Shown: one piece after another, positions 37,762-45,556 of the stretch | Layout of the letters: each line of letters begins with the position of its first letter | Position numbering within the stretch: position 1 is the first letter of the stretch | From: Acetoanaerobium sticklandii | GTDB lineage: Bacteria > Bacillota > Clostridia > Peptostreptococcales > Filifactoraceae | Direction: 5' to 3' | Assembly (NCBI RefSeq): GCF_000196455.1 | Contig: NC_014614.1 | Coordinates: 17,501-81,500, forward strand | DNA: 64,000 nt | Program-made: the position numbers and the translations under genes | Notes under the pieces: generated by a model | Seen by the model: only the letters and a program-made list of their open reading frames with translations | Told to the model about the DNA's origin: nothing | The model's database searches: none

Positions 37762-38703
37762 ATGGTAAGAGTTAATATGTTTTCAAAAAGATTATCTATG
37801 TTATTTGGCTTAATTATGGTGGTTCTACTAATTTTATCTGGATGTACATCAGGAACAAATGAATCGCAAAATAAAATAAGAGTAGGTTCAAAAGATTTTA
37901 CAGAGCAATTGATTTTAGGGCAAATTACATTATTAGCTTTAGAAGATGCTGGTTTTGAAGTAGAAGACAAAACAAATGTAGCAGGTTCAGAGCAGGTGAG
38001 AAGTGCACTTGAAAATGATGAAATAGATGTTTATTGGGAGTACACAGGTACTGGATGGTTGATGCATCTACAAAAAGACGAAGTAATAACAAATTCTCAA
38101 GAAGCCTACGAGAAAGTAAAAAGTGAAGATAAAGAAGCAAATGATATAGTATGGCTTGACTATGCTTCACTTAATAATACTTACACAATTATGATGAATA
38201 AAGATGATAGCGAAAAATTAAACATAAAGTCTATTAGTGATATGGCAAACTATGTAAATGAAAATCCTGGGCAACTATCTTTTGCAGCTGACCATGAATT
38301 TACAGCAAGACCAGATGGTCTTCCAGCTTTAGAAGACGAGTATGGTTTTGCATTTGATGGAGATAGTTTGAAGGTAATGGATATAGGTATAGTTTATAGA
38401 ACTCTAAAAGATAGACAAGTTGACTCAGGTATGGGATTTGCAACTGATGGAAGAATAGCAGCTTTTGATTTTGTAAATTTAGAAGATGATATGGAATTTT
38501 TCCCTGTATACAACGCAGCTGCTACACTTAGAGCTGAAACTTTAGAAAAACATCCTGAATTAGCTGATGTGCTCAACAAAATAACAGAAAAACTCGACAA
38601 TGAAACAATGATAAAAATGAACTATCAAGTTGATATTGAGGAAAAAGAGCCAAAAGAAGTTGCAAAAAATTGGTTAGAAGAAGAAGGTTTAATTAATAAG
38701 TAA
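37762..38703 (+). CDS. opuCC: osmoprotectant-binding lipoprotein of the OpuC-type transporter
   Basis: A 313-residue lipoprotein of the ProX/OpuCC family. The signal peptide ends in lipobox LSGCTS (Cys about 31). The mature part begins KIRVGSKDFTEQLILGQI, a hallmark of the family. The ligand-region motif DVYWEYTGTGWL (about 93-104) follows, and FAADHEFTARPDG is near 175. The ATG is preceded by AAAGGAG; an alternative ATG five codons in has no better site. It is the last gene of the operon, followed by a strong two-way terminator. The presence of all four genes and CBS domains makes osmoprotectant import the best call. Confidence 0.94.
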   Translation: MVRVNMFSKRLSMLFGLIMVVLLILSGCTSGTNESQNKIRVGSKDFTEQLILGQITLLALEDAGFEVEDKTNVAGSEQVRSALENDEIDVYWEYTGTGWLMHLQKDEVITNSQEAYEKVKSEDKEANDIVWLDYASLNNTYTIMMNKDDSEKLNIKSISDMANYVNENPGQLSFAADHEFTARPDGLPALEDEYGFAFDGDSLKVMDIGIVYRTLKDRQVDSGMGFATDGRIAAFDFVNLEDDMEFFPVYNAAATLRAETLEKHPELADVLNKITEKLDNETMIKMNYQVDIEEKEPKEVAKNWLEEEGLINK

Positions 38704-38726
38704 AAAATAATTAAATAAAATAAATA

Positions 38727-38793
38727 AAACCCTATTTAAGAGTAAAATGGAACCTATGTCAAGGACATTTTAAATCTTAGATAGGGTTTTTTG
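38727..38793. terminator. long bidirectional terminator between opuC and the spe operon
   Basis: An imperfect stem of about 28 bp (aaaaccctattt...aaaatg / cattttaa...atagggtttt) has T-runs on both strands, between convergent operons. Confidence 0.88.
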
Positions 38794-38807
38794 TGAAATT
38801 TTACTAG

Positions 38808-39659
38808 CTACTTTACAGCTATTAATGCCATTTCTCTTATAACCTTGCATGCTACGGCTGTAGACATGCCACTTTGGTCGTAGTGAGGAGACAGCTCTAC
38901 TGCATCCATGCCTACGATGTTATTAAGTCTTGAAAACTCTTTAAAAGCTCCTACAAGCTCTAAGAAGCTTATTCCCCCTGGCTCTATAGTTCCAGTGCCA
39001 GGAAAGATTGAAGGGTCTAATACGTCCAAATCTATAGTTATATAAACAGGCTTGTCTTTTAATTCATCAATAACTTCTTTTAAGCCATCTAATGAAAATG
39101 GATGCATATCCACGTGGTCTTTTGCCCAAGTAAATTCTTCCTTTGTTCCAGAGCGAATTCCAAACTGATGAATTCTTCCATCACCTAAAAAATCGTGACA
39201 ACGTCTTAGAACTGTAGCGTGAGAAAGCTTTTGGCCCATGTAATCCTCTCTTAAATCAGCATGTGCGTCTAAGTGGATGATATGAAGGTCATTGTACTTT
39301 TCATATACGCTTTGTACGCTTCCTAGGGTAACTAAATGCTCTCCACCTATCATAAAAGGAATCTTACCTGTATTTACTATAGCCTTAGAATGCTCTTTTA
39401 TCATATCTATGATTCTTTGAGGATTTCCAAAAGGGAAATCTAAATCTCCAGAATCAAACAGCATATAATCTTCTAAATCCTTGTTTAAGTAAGGACTGTA
39501 AGTTTCTAGTCCAAAGGAGTCGTTTCTCATGATGTTAGGAGCAAAACGAGTACCAGGTCTAAAAGATGTAGTACCGTCAAAAGGAGCCCCAAATAATACT
39601 ATCTGAGACTCTTCAAATTCATTATCAAAACCTATAAAGGTAAAAATATTCTTATTCAT
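38808..39659 (-). CDS. speB: agmatinase
   Basis: A 283-residue ureohydrolase: agmatine to putrescine and urea. Binuclear-Mn motifs are intact: GGEHLVTL (about 107), HIHLDAHADLR (about 128-138) and TIDLDVLDPSIFPGTGTIEPGG (about 200-220). The N-terminus FGAPFDGTTSFRPGTRFAP is typical of agmatinases rather than arginases. It overlaps the upstream speE by 8 bases and is the last gene of speD-speE-speB. With speA nearby it completes the arginine-agmatine-putrescine route without an ornithine decarboxylase. Confidence 0.95.
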   Translation of the reverse strand: MNKNIFTFIGFDNEFEESQIVLFGAPFDGTTSFRPGTRFAPNIMRNDSFGLETYSPYLNKDLEDYMLFDSGDLDFPFGNPQRIIDMIKEHSKAIVNTGKIPFMIGGEHLVTLGSVQSVYEKYNDLHIIHLDAHADLREDYMGQKLSHATVLRRCHDFLGDGRIHQFGIRSGTKEEFTWAKDHVDMHPFSLDGLKEVIDELKDKPVYITIDLDVLDPSIFPGTGTIEPGGISFLELVGAFKEFSRLNNIVGMDAVELSPHYDQSGMSTAVACKVIREMALIAVK

Positions 39660-40500
39660 TGTCTAGCATCTCCTGTACATAAGATGGAAGAGCAAAGCAT
39701 CCTACATGAAGCTGAGGATTGTAGTATTTAGTCTTGATGCCAAGAGCGTTCCATTTATCAAAATCAACATCCTTAATAGGATCTAGCTTTTTAGATGCAA
39801 ATCCAAATAACCAGTGTCCTGATGGATATGTAGGCATATGGAACTGATATACTTTTGAAATAGGGAAGATGTTTTTAATCTTTTTGTGAGCGCGCTTCAT
39901 TTCATGAGAAAATTGGTCATAATATGGGCTTTCACTTTGATTTACAAGTATTCCGTTGTCTGAAAGTATATTAAAGCAATTTTGATAAAATTCAGTAGTA
40001 AATAAACCTTCTCCAGGTCCTATAGGGTCAGTGGAATCAACTAAAATAAGGTCGTATACTTCTTTAGTATCAGCTACAAAGCGAATACCATCTTCAAAAT
40101 AAAGACTTACTCTAGGGTCATCTAGCTTAGATGCAGTGATAGGAAGATACTCCCTAGAAACATCTACAACTAGCTTATCTATTTCTACCATATCTATTTT
40201 TTCTATATGAGAATATCTAGTAAGCTCTCTAACTGTACCGCCATCGCCACCGCCTATAACAAGAACCTTCTTGATACTAGGGTTTGTAGCCATAGCAACA
40301 TGTGTAATCATATCGTGATAGATGAATTCGTCTTTTTCAGTTACCATCATAAGACCATCAAGAGTAAGAAACTTACCAAACTCTTCACTTTCAAATACAT
40401 CTACATCTTGAAATTCACTTTTTCCTGTATATAAATGCTGCTTTACTTTAATAGAAAAGCGCACCTCATCCGTTTGTTGCTCTGTGTACCATAACTCCAT
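39652..40500 (-). CDS. speE: spermidine synthase
   Basis: Aminopropyl transfer from decarboxylated S-adenosylmethionine to putrescine, giving spermidine. The 282-residue protein has the small N-terminal beta domain starting ELWYTEQQTDEVRFSIKV, then the Rossmann core. The cofactor loop VIGGGDGGTVREL lies about 81-93, and the catalytic/gatekeeping segment DSTDPIGPGEGLF about 152-164. C-terminal PTYPSGHWLFGFASK is typical. The ATG has TTAGGAGG upstream. It lies 10 bases after speD and overlaps speB, so the three are one operon. Confidence 0.96.
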   Translation of the reverse strand: MELWYTEQQTDEVRFSIKVKQHLYTGKSEFQDVDVFESEEFGKFLTLDGLMMVTEKDEFIYHDMITHVAMATNPSIKKVLVIGGGDGGTVRELTRYSHIEKIDMVEIDKLVVDVSREYLPITASKLDDPRVSLYFEDGIRFVADTKEVYDLILVDSTDPIGPGEGLFTTEFYQNCFNILSDNGILVNQSESPYYDQFSHEMKRAHKKIKNIFPISKVYQFHMPTYPSGHWLFGFASKKLDPIKDVDFDKWNALGIKTKYYNPQLHVGCFALPSYVQEMLDNE

Positions 40501-40510
40501 AATAAACCTC

Positions 40511-40942
40511 CTAAGATGCTATCTCTGAATCTGTTTGAGGCTTGAAATGAACCTCACCTAAATCTTCTTTAGCAAAAGCTTTGATTTTATCAACTGGTCC
40601 TCTAGGTACTTCGCTAGTTTCCCATTTCTCAGCTTTTAAAGAATTACTTAAGTATTCAAAGCCAATCCAAGGATTTACACTATCTCCGCAAGTAAATAGG
40701 TCTACAGCGGCATATCCAAATTCAGGCCAAGTATGAATAGTAAGGTGAGACTCCTGAATAATAACAGCACCGCTTACGCCCCATGGATTGAACGTATGAA
40801 ACGCACTTTGCACGATAGTTGCATTAGAGCGAATAGCTGCTTCGTTCATATGTTTTTCAATTTCTGAATGGTTATTTAACACCTCTTTATCACAGTTATA
40901 AAATTCAACAAGAATATGTCTTCCTAGTTGTTCAATTTTCAC
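40511..40942 (-). CDS. speD: S-adenosylmethionine decarboxylase proenzyme
   Basis: Pyruvoyl-dependent decarboxylase that makes the aminopropyl donor for SpeE. I start at GTG 40942, which has AAAGGAG 10 bases upstream and gives 143 residues beginning KIEQLGRHILVEFY, the usual start of the short Bacillus/Thermotoga class. An in-frame ATG 84 bases further up has no ribosome site and adds unrelated residues. The self-cleavage site is the serine of QESHLTIHTWPE (about 64), which becomes the pyruvoyl group. The cysteine proton donor is in DLFTCGD (about 83). It is the first gene of speD-speE-speB. A repeat-rich intergenic region lies upstream. Confidence 0.95.
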   Translation of the reverse strand: MKIEQLGRHILVEFYNCDKEVLNNHSEIEKHMNEAAIRSNATIVQSAFHTFNPWGVSGAVIIQESHLTIHTWPEFGYAAVDLFTCGDSVNPWIGFEYLSNSLKAEKWETSEVPRGPVDKIKAFAKEDLGEVHFKPQTDSEIAS

Positions 40943-41030
40943 ACGTATCACTCCTTTATTTACAGAATAGTTTTGGTTTAATAGCAAAATTATAGTACGT
41001 ATATTTTGCAGTATAATTAGTTTCATTTTG

Positions 41031-41122
41031 GTAAACTTAATATTTATCTATGGGGTGGTTTCGTATAGATAAACCTTAAGTTGAATTAAAATATGGTTTA
41101 CTAAAAGTAAACTTTAAGTTTA
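41031..41122. repeat. array of TAAACTT inverted/direct repeats upstream of speD
   Basis: Copies of a (G)TAAACyTTAA-like unit occur at 41031-41040 (gtaaacttaa), 41070-41080 (taaaccttaag), 41096-41102 (reverse, gtttact), 41107-41116 (gtaaacttta) and 41114-41121 (reverse, aagtttat). A long dyad, aacttaa..tttatctat / atagataaa..ttaagtt (41034-41082) with a 13-base GGGGTGGTTTCGT loop, contains two of them. GTTTACT-AAA-AGTAAAC is a perfect small hairpin. These may be operator sites or a structured leader; the sequence alone does not decide. Confidence 0.5.
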
Positions 41123-41420
41123 TTAATACTAAAACAAAATACAGCATTTTTGACTGCTTGTCAACACCTAAATCAAAAATAAAACAAAAAATTTACATAT
41201 TAATTTATCAGAAAATTTCAAAAATGAAGACGTTGTAATTCTAATGAATTTTAGAGAATTGTCTTATAATTTTTAAACTAAATTATCCAACTTTTATGCA
41301 GATATTATGAAAAGGTTTTATATAAATTTCACTCATATATTTCGATATAAAAATAATGCTAAAAAATCAATATTTCGTTAAAAATTGAATATTAATTTTG
41401 ATATTAATTTGAAAAAAATC
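41123..41420. other. A/T-rich remainder of the speA-speD intergenic region
   Basis: Apart from the repeat array and the speA terminator, this stretch is very A/T-rich. It holds no ORF with a ribosome site and no recognisable RNA. A TATAAT on the minus strand near 40990-40996, between the array and speD, is a candidate -10 without a clear -35. Confidence 0.4.
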
Positions 41421-41460
41421 AAAAAAAATAAAACTGCCAAAATTAAATTTTGACAGTTTT
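41421..41460 (-). terminator. terminator of speA
   Basis: On the minus strand aaaactgtcaaaattt pairs with a ttttggcagtttt arm and is followed by a long T-rich tail. It lies about 73 bases after the speA stop and separates speA from speD-speE-speB. Confidence 0.88.
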
Positions 41461-41532
41461 GTATAAATTTTATATATGAAATTAACGTCTTAAAACTAAC
41501 TTTGAATTAACATTTCATAGTAAAGCTTAATC

Positions 41533-43008
41533 TCAAATAGCTATTGAAGACACGTTGTTGTGTTTTAATACCTTGATAAATTCGCCAGAAGGGTCGTGAT
41601 TATCAGTAAGTACGCTTTTTTGAGTTTTAAGCACTTCGATATAATCGATTATTTCTTTTGTTATCCTCTCGCCAGGACTTAGTACTGGTATACCTGGAGG
41701 GTAAGCCATGATGTATTCTCCTGCGATTTCACCTACAGAATCAGCTAGAGGAAGAATTTTCTTTTGCATGTAAAACGCATCTCTAGGTATGATTACAACT
41801 TCAGGATTCTTTAGCGGTTTAACTTGACAGTCAAATTCAGGCTTTTTATATTTTACGCTTATATCCTTTAGTGCAGATACTAAAGCGCAAAGGGCTTCTT
41901 TTGTATCTCCAAGGCTTATGATAGCAAGCACATTGTTGATATCGCCTAGCTCCATTTGGATATTATATTCGTCTCTTAATATATCATATACCTCAAACCC
42001 TGTAAGCCCTATACCAGTTACATTGATGCTAAGCTTTGTTTCGTCAAAAGCATAAACACCATGAGCATCAATTAGCTCTGTAGAAAAAGCATAAAGACCT
42101 TCTATTTCATTTATTTCAGCTCTTGCACTTCTAGAAAGCTCTAGAGTATCTGTAAGCATCTTTTCTCCTCTTGTAGCTAGGATTTTTCTAGCTCCATCAA
42201 GACTTGCCATAAGTAGATAGGATGCACTTGTGCTTGTTGTGAGGTTAAGTATTGTTTTTACTCTGTCCTTATCTATGATGTCTCCTTTTAAAAGAAGAGC
42301 TGAGCTTTGAGTGAGAGAGCCTCCTGTTTTATGAAGACTTACTGCTGACATATCTGCTCCAGCTTCCATAGCGGACATAGGTAGTTCATCATGAAAATGA
42401 AGATGTGCTCCATGAGCTTCATCTACAAGTACTGCCATGTCATGTTTATGACATAGCTGGGTTATATCTTTTAGCGCCGAAGCTGCTCCATAGTAGGTAG
42501 GATTTATAAGAAAGACAGCTTTTGCATCAGGATGAAGAGCTATGGCTTCCTTTATTTTTTCAACAGTTACTCCCATTGCTATGCCAAGACGAGTATTCAT
42601 CTCAGGCTGAACATATACAGGAGTAATGCCTCCTAATATAAGAGCATTTATTGCAGATTTATGAGCATTTCTAGGTAAGATTACCTTATCTCCTGCTTGG
42701 CAGGCACTCATAATCATAGCTTGTACTCCAGAAGAAGTACCGTTTGTAAGGAAAAAAGCATGGTCAGCGTCGTATGCATCTGCCATAAGCTGCTGAGCTT
42801 CTTTTATTACACCTACTGGATTACCTATATTATCTAGGCATTTCATAGAGTTGACATCTATCCTCATGACTTTTTCACCGAAGAAGTCCACCAACTCCTT
42901 GGTTCCTCGCCCGTGCTTGTGGCCGGGCACGTCAAAAGGCACAACGTCTCTTTGATCATACTGCATCATCGCTTCGATAAGTGGCAGTATTTCATGGTTT
43001 TGTTTCAT
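41533..43008 (-). CDS. speA: arginine decarboxylase (Orn/Lys/Arg decarboxylase family)
   Basis: A 491-residue PLP enzyme of the short Bacillus-SpeA group of the aspartate-aminotransferase fold: arginine to agmatine. The N-terminal FDVPGHKHGRG (about 25-35), FFLTNGTSSGVQ (about 85-96), VDEAHGAHLHFH (about 196-207) and the PLP-lysine motif SLHKTGGSLTQSS (about 225-237) are all present. Lysine or ornithine cannot be excluded as substrate from motifs, but the neighbouring agmatinase, with no ornithine decarboxylase, strongly favours arginine. The ATG is preceded by AAAGGAGTGAT. It is separated from speD by a terminator and 590 bases, so it is a distinct transcription unit. Confidence 0.9.
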   Translation of the reverse strand: MKQNHEILPLIEAMMQYDQRDVVPFDVPGHKHGRGTKELVDFFGEKVMRIDVNSMKCLDNIGNPVGVIKEAQQLMADAYDADHAFFLTNGTSSGVQAMIMSACQAGDKVILPRNAHKSAINALILGGITPVYVQPEMNTRLGIAMGVTVEKIKEAIALHPDAKAVFLINPTYYGAASALKDITQLCHKHDMAVLVDEAHGAHLHFHDELPMSAMEAGADMSAVSLHKTGGSLTQSSALLLKGDIIDKDRVKTILNLTTSTSASYLLMASLDGARKILATRGEKMLTDTLELSRSARAEINEIEGLYAFSTELIDAHGVYAFDETKLSINVTGIGLTGFEVYDILRDEYNIQMELGDINNVLAIISLGDTKEALCALVSALKDISVKYKKPEFDCQVKPLKNPEVVIIPRDAFYMQKKILPLADSVGEIAGEYIMAYPPGIPVLSPGERITKEIIDYIEVLKTQKSVLTDNHDPSGEFIKVLKHNNVSSIAI

Positions 43009-43195
43009 AGTATCACTCCTTTATTTTGAAATAAAAAAAGTAATACTGCAAAAATGTACTATGGTTTCAATTCTATCAAAAAATTTTGAAATGTAAAGTA
43101 AAATTTTATTTATTTATGTTAAACTTTTTAATTCATTTATAATTATAAGTATTTACAGTAAAATAAAACTTAAAGACAATAAAGGAGGATTTGCT

Positions 43196-44290
43196 ATGGA
43201 AAATACTGCTTATCCAAATCTACAGATTGATTTAAAGAAAATATATCAAAATGCAAAAAATCTAGTAAGCTTTGCTAATACTAATGGTATAAACATCACT
43301 GGAGTAGTAAAAGGAAGCGATTCCTCTAAAGAGGTAGCTAAAGAGTTCATAAAAGCAGGATGCATGGGCATAGCTGATTCAAGAATAGAAAAGCTAGCAA
43401 AATTAAAAGAAGAGGGTATAAAGGAAGATATGATGCTCCTTAGAGTACCTATGCTTTGCGAAGTAGAGCAGGTAGTAAGATACTCGGAAATAAGTTTAAA
43501 CTCAGAAATAGTAGTTTTAGAAGCACTTAATATAGAAGCAAACAATCAAAACAAAATTCATAAAGTAATATTAATGGCTGATTTAGGAGACCTAAGAGAA
43601 GGTTATATTGATGAAGAAGAGCTAATAAAAACAGCTCTACATATAGAAACTAAGCTAGATAACCTTCATATGTATGGAGTAGGAACTAATCTTGGTTGTT
43701 TTGGAGCAATCTGCCCTGATGAATCGAATCTAGGAAAATTAGTTCAGATAAGTGAAAAGATTTCAGCGCTTATAGGAAGAAAGCTAGAAATAGTATCAGG
43801 AGGAGCTACAACTTCATTGCCACTACTATTTGATTCTAAGATGCCAAAAGGAATAAATCATCTTAGAGTAGGAGAGGCTATGCTTTTAGCTAGAGATTTA
43901 ATAGATTTATGGGGTTATTCTATGGAAGGCTATCACACTGATACTTTTGTCCTTGAGGCACAGGTGATAGAGGTAAAGGAGAAGCCCTCACATCCTATTG
44001 GAAGGATATTTGTAGATGCTTTTGGAAATACGCCAGAGTATGAAGACAAGGGAATAAGAAAAAGAGCTCTTATAGCTCTAGGAAAAAAAGATATAGGGCA
44101 TCACGACAGCCTGATTCCTAAATTAAAAGGAATAACAGTAGAAGGAAGCAGTAGTGACCATGTAATTCTAGATGTAACTGATGCAGTAGAGGAGATTCAC
44201 GTAGGAGATATAATAGAGTTTGAACTTTATTATCAGGCTATGCTTTATCTTACAGCTTCGACTTCAGTTAAAAAAGTATATTTGTATTAA
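43196..44290 (+). CDS. orr: alanine/ornithine-racemase-family PLP enzyme, probable ornithine racemase
   Basis: A 364-residue fold-type III PLP racemase. The N-terminal barrel holds the PLP lysine in GVVKGSDS (about 37-44; ordinary alanine racemases have VVKANAYG). IADSRIEKLAKLK, LLRVPMLCEVEQV, LMADLGDLREGY and VSGGATTSLPLL follow. The C-terminal KRALIALGKKDIGHHDSLIPKLKG...GSSSDHVILDVTD is the pattern of the clostridial ornithine racemase group, which interconverts L- and D-ornithine ahead of D-ornithine aminomutase. The start is ATG with AAAGGAGG. It is divergent from speA, with 187 bases between. The ornithine assignment rests on family resemblance; another basic or broad-range amino acid is possible. 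Confidence 0.75.
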   Translation: MENTAYPNLQIDLKKIYQNAKNLVSFANTNGINITGVVKGSDSSKEVAKEFIKAGCMGIADSRIEKLAKLKEEGIKEDMMLLRVPMLCEVEQVVRYSEISLNSEIVVLEALNIEANNQNKIHKVILMADLGDLREGYIDEEELIKTALHIETKLDNLHMYGVGTNLGCFGAICPDESNLGKLVQISEKISALIGRKLEIVSGGATTSLPLLFDSKMPKGINHLRVGEAMLLARDLIDLWGYSMEGYHTDTFVLEAQVIEVKEKPSHPIGRIFVDAFGNTPEYEDKGIRKRALIALGKKDIGHHDSLIPKLKGITVEGSSSDHVILDVTDAVEEIHVGDIIEFELYYQAMLYLTASTSVKKVYLY

Positions 44291-45453
44291 GCTGAGATTT
44301 TTATATCCTCAGTCTTATCTACTTGTGTAAAGTATATAGAGCTTACAAATGAAGTAAGTGGAGATACTAGTACTAGTCCTATACAGCCTACAAAGGTATG
44401 AAGCACTTCAGCGGCTATAGGTTTTGAGTTAAATATAGTTATGATATTTGTTCCTTGTGCCATATAGACCATCATTACAGAGATGTAGCTACCCATGTAT
44501 GCAAGGAGCAGTGTTGTAGTTTGGCTTCCAACTACTGATTTTCCTATACGAATACCTGAATCAAATAAACTCTTGCGAGAAACTTTTGGGTGATTGATTT
44601 GGATTTCTTCGAGAGCAGAGGATATATCTATAGCTAAATCAAGTATAGCTCCAGAGCTAGCTAAATAGATTCCACCGTATAGAATTCCTGTAAGGTCTAG
44701 ATTTTTGAATCCCGCATATATAAGAGATTCGCTCCACTGCATTACAGCACCATTTATCTCGAAAATATGACCAAAGGCTAGGGCGGTTATTGCAGTTATA
44801 AATGAGCAGGATATAGAGCTTATAATTGCGGCATAAGACTTTTTAGTAAAGCCTCCTACTAATAGTAGAGTAGTTATAGTAAGTGCATTTCCAACAAAAA
44901 GAGAAACTAAAATAGGAGAATATCCTTTTAGCATAAGCGGAATGAGAATCTTCCATATGCTAAGAAGGGCAAACAAAAAGCTAAGTAAAGTACGTACACC
45001 AGTAAAACCAGAAAAAACGATAAGCAAAACTGCAAATACACTAACTAGAAGTATTTCATTTCCTATGCGGTAATGATCTATTAGATTTGCAAATATTATT
45101 TTTTCTGAGGAGTCTTGCTCAATAAGAGCCCAAGCTGTATCGCCTGGCTCAAAAAACTTATCGAATTCTAGCTTACCAGTCAGCATATTTGTGCCTTGGA
45201 TTTCTTTGCCCTTGTGATTTCCGCTTAGAATTTTTATAGTAGCAGTTTGTTCCCCTTGATTTATCATTCCAGTGTTATAAATACTTGTATTATCTACATC
45301 AATTATTTTAGCTCGTACGCCTTCAGCATTAACATAGATATTTTTTTCAAAACCAGTAGGTATGAATATGAGAATAGCTATGATAATAAAAAATAAAGCA
45401 GAAAATAAAATTTCTTTTTTTGATTTTTTAAATGAAGTACTTAATTTATCCAA
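44287..45453 (-). CDS. YibE/F-family polytopic membrane protein
   Basis: A 388-residue membrane protein. It has an N-terminal segment (about 14-32), an extracytoplasmic beta-rich domain (about 35-130) with the family pattern TATIKILSGNHKGKEIQG, then seven or so hydrophobic helices to residue 375. Typical YibE/F stretches include GVRTLLSFLFALLSI and GGIYLASSGAILDLAIDISSALEEI. Function is unknown in the family; a transport role is often supposed. The start is TTG, with AGAGGTG 5 bases upstream. Its stop overlaps the convergent ornithine-racemase-like gene by 4 bases, with no terminator between them. Confidence 0.88.
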   Translation of the reverse strand: MDKLSTSFKKSKKEILFSALFFIIIAILIFIPTGFEKNIYVNAEGVRAKIIDVDNTSIYNTGMINQGEQTATIKILSGNHKGKEIQGTNMLTGKLEFDKFFEPGDTAWALIEQDSSEKIIFANLIDHYRIGNEILLVSVFAVLLIVFSGFTGVRTLLSFLFALLSIWKILIPLMLKGYSPILVSLFVGNALTITTLLLVGGFTKKSYAAIISSISCSFITAITALAFGHIFEINGAVMQWSESLIYAGFKNLDLTGILYGGIYLASSGAILDLAIDISSALEEIQINHPKVSRKSLFDSGIRIGKSVVGSQTTTLLLAYMGSYISVMMVYMAQGTNIITIFNSKPIAAEVLHTFVGCIGLVLVSPLTSFVSSIYFTQVDKTEDIKISA

Positions 45454-45469
45454 TTTTTCACCTCTATGT

Positions 45470-45497
45470 AAAAATGCCGGAATATACCGGCATTTTT
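45470..45497 (-). terminator. terminator of phoA
   Basis: The perfect stem aaaaatgccgg / ccggcattttt has a 6-base loop and a T-run on the minus strand. It sits right before the YibE/F ribosome site. Confidence 0.85.
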
Positions 45498-45556
45498 AGT
45501 TTTATATAAACAACATAACTTTTGGGGGAGCTATGTTTTTATTAGAATAATGAAGC

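Noticed and set aside
40943..41026. In-frame N-terminal extension of speD
   Set aside because: The GTG at 40942 has AAAGGAG and gives the family's normal length.
43196..44290. Ordinary alanine racemase
   Set aside because: Lacks the VVKANAYG PLP motif and its C-terminal pattern fits the ornithine-racemase group.
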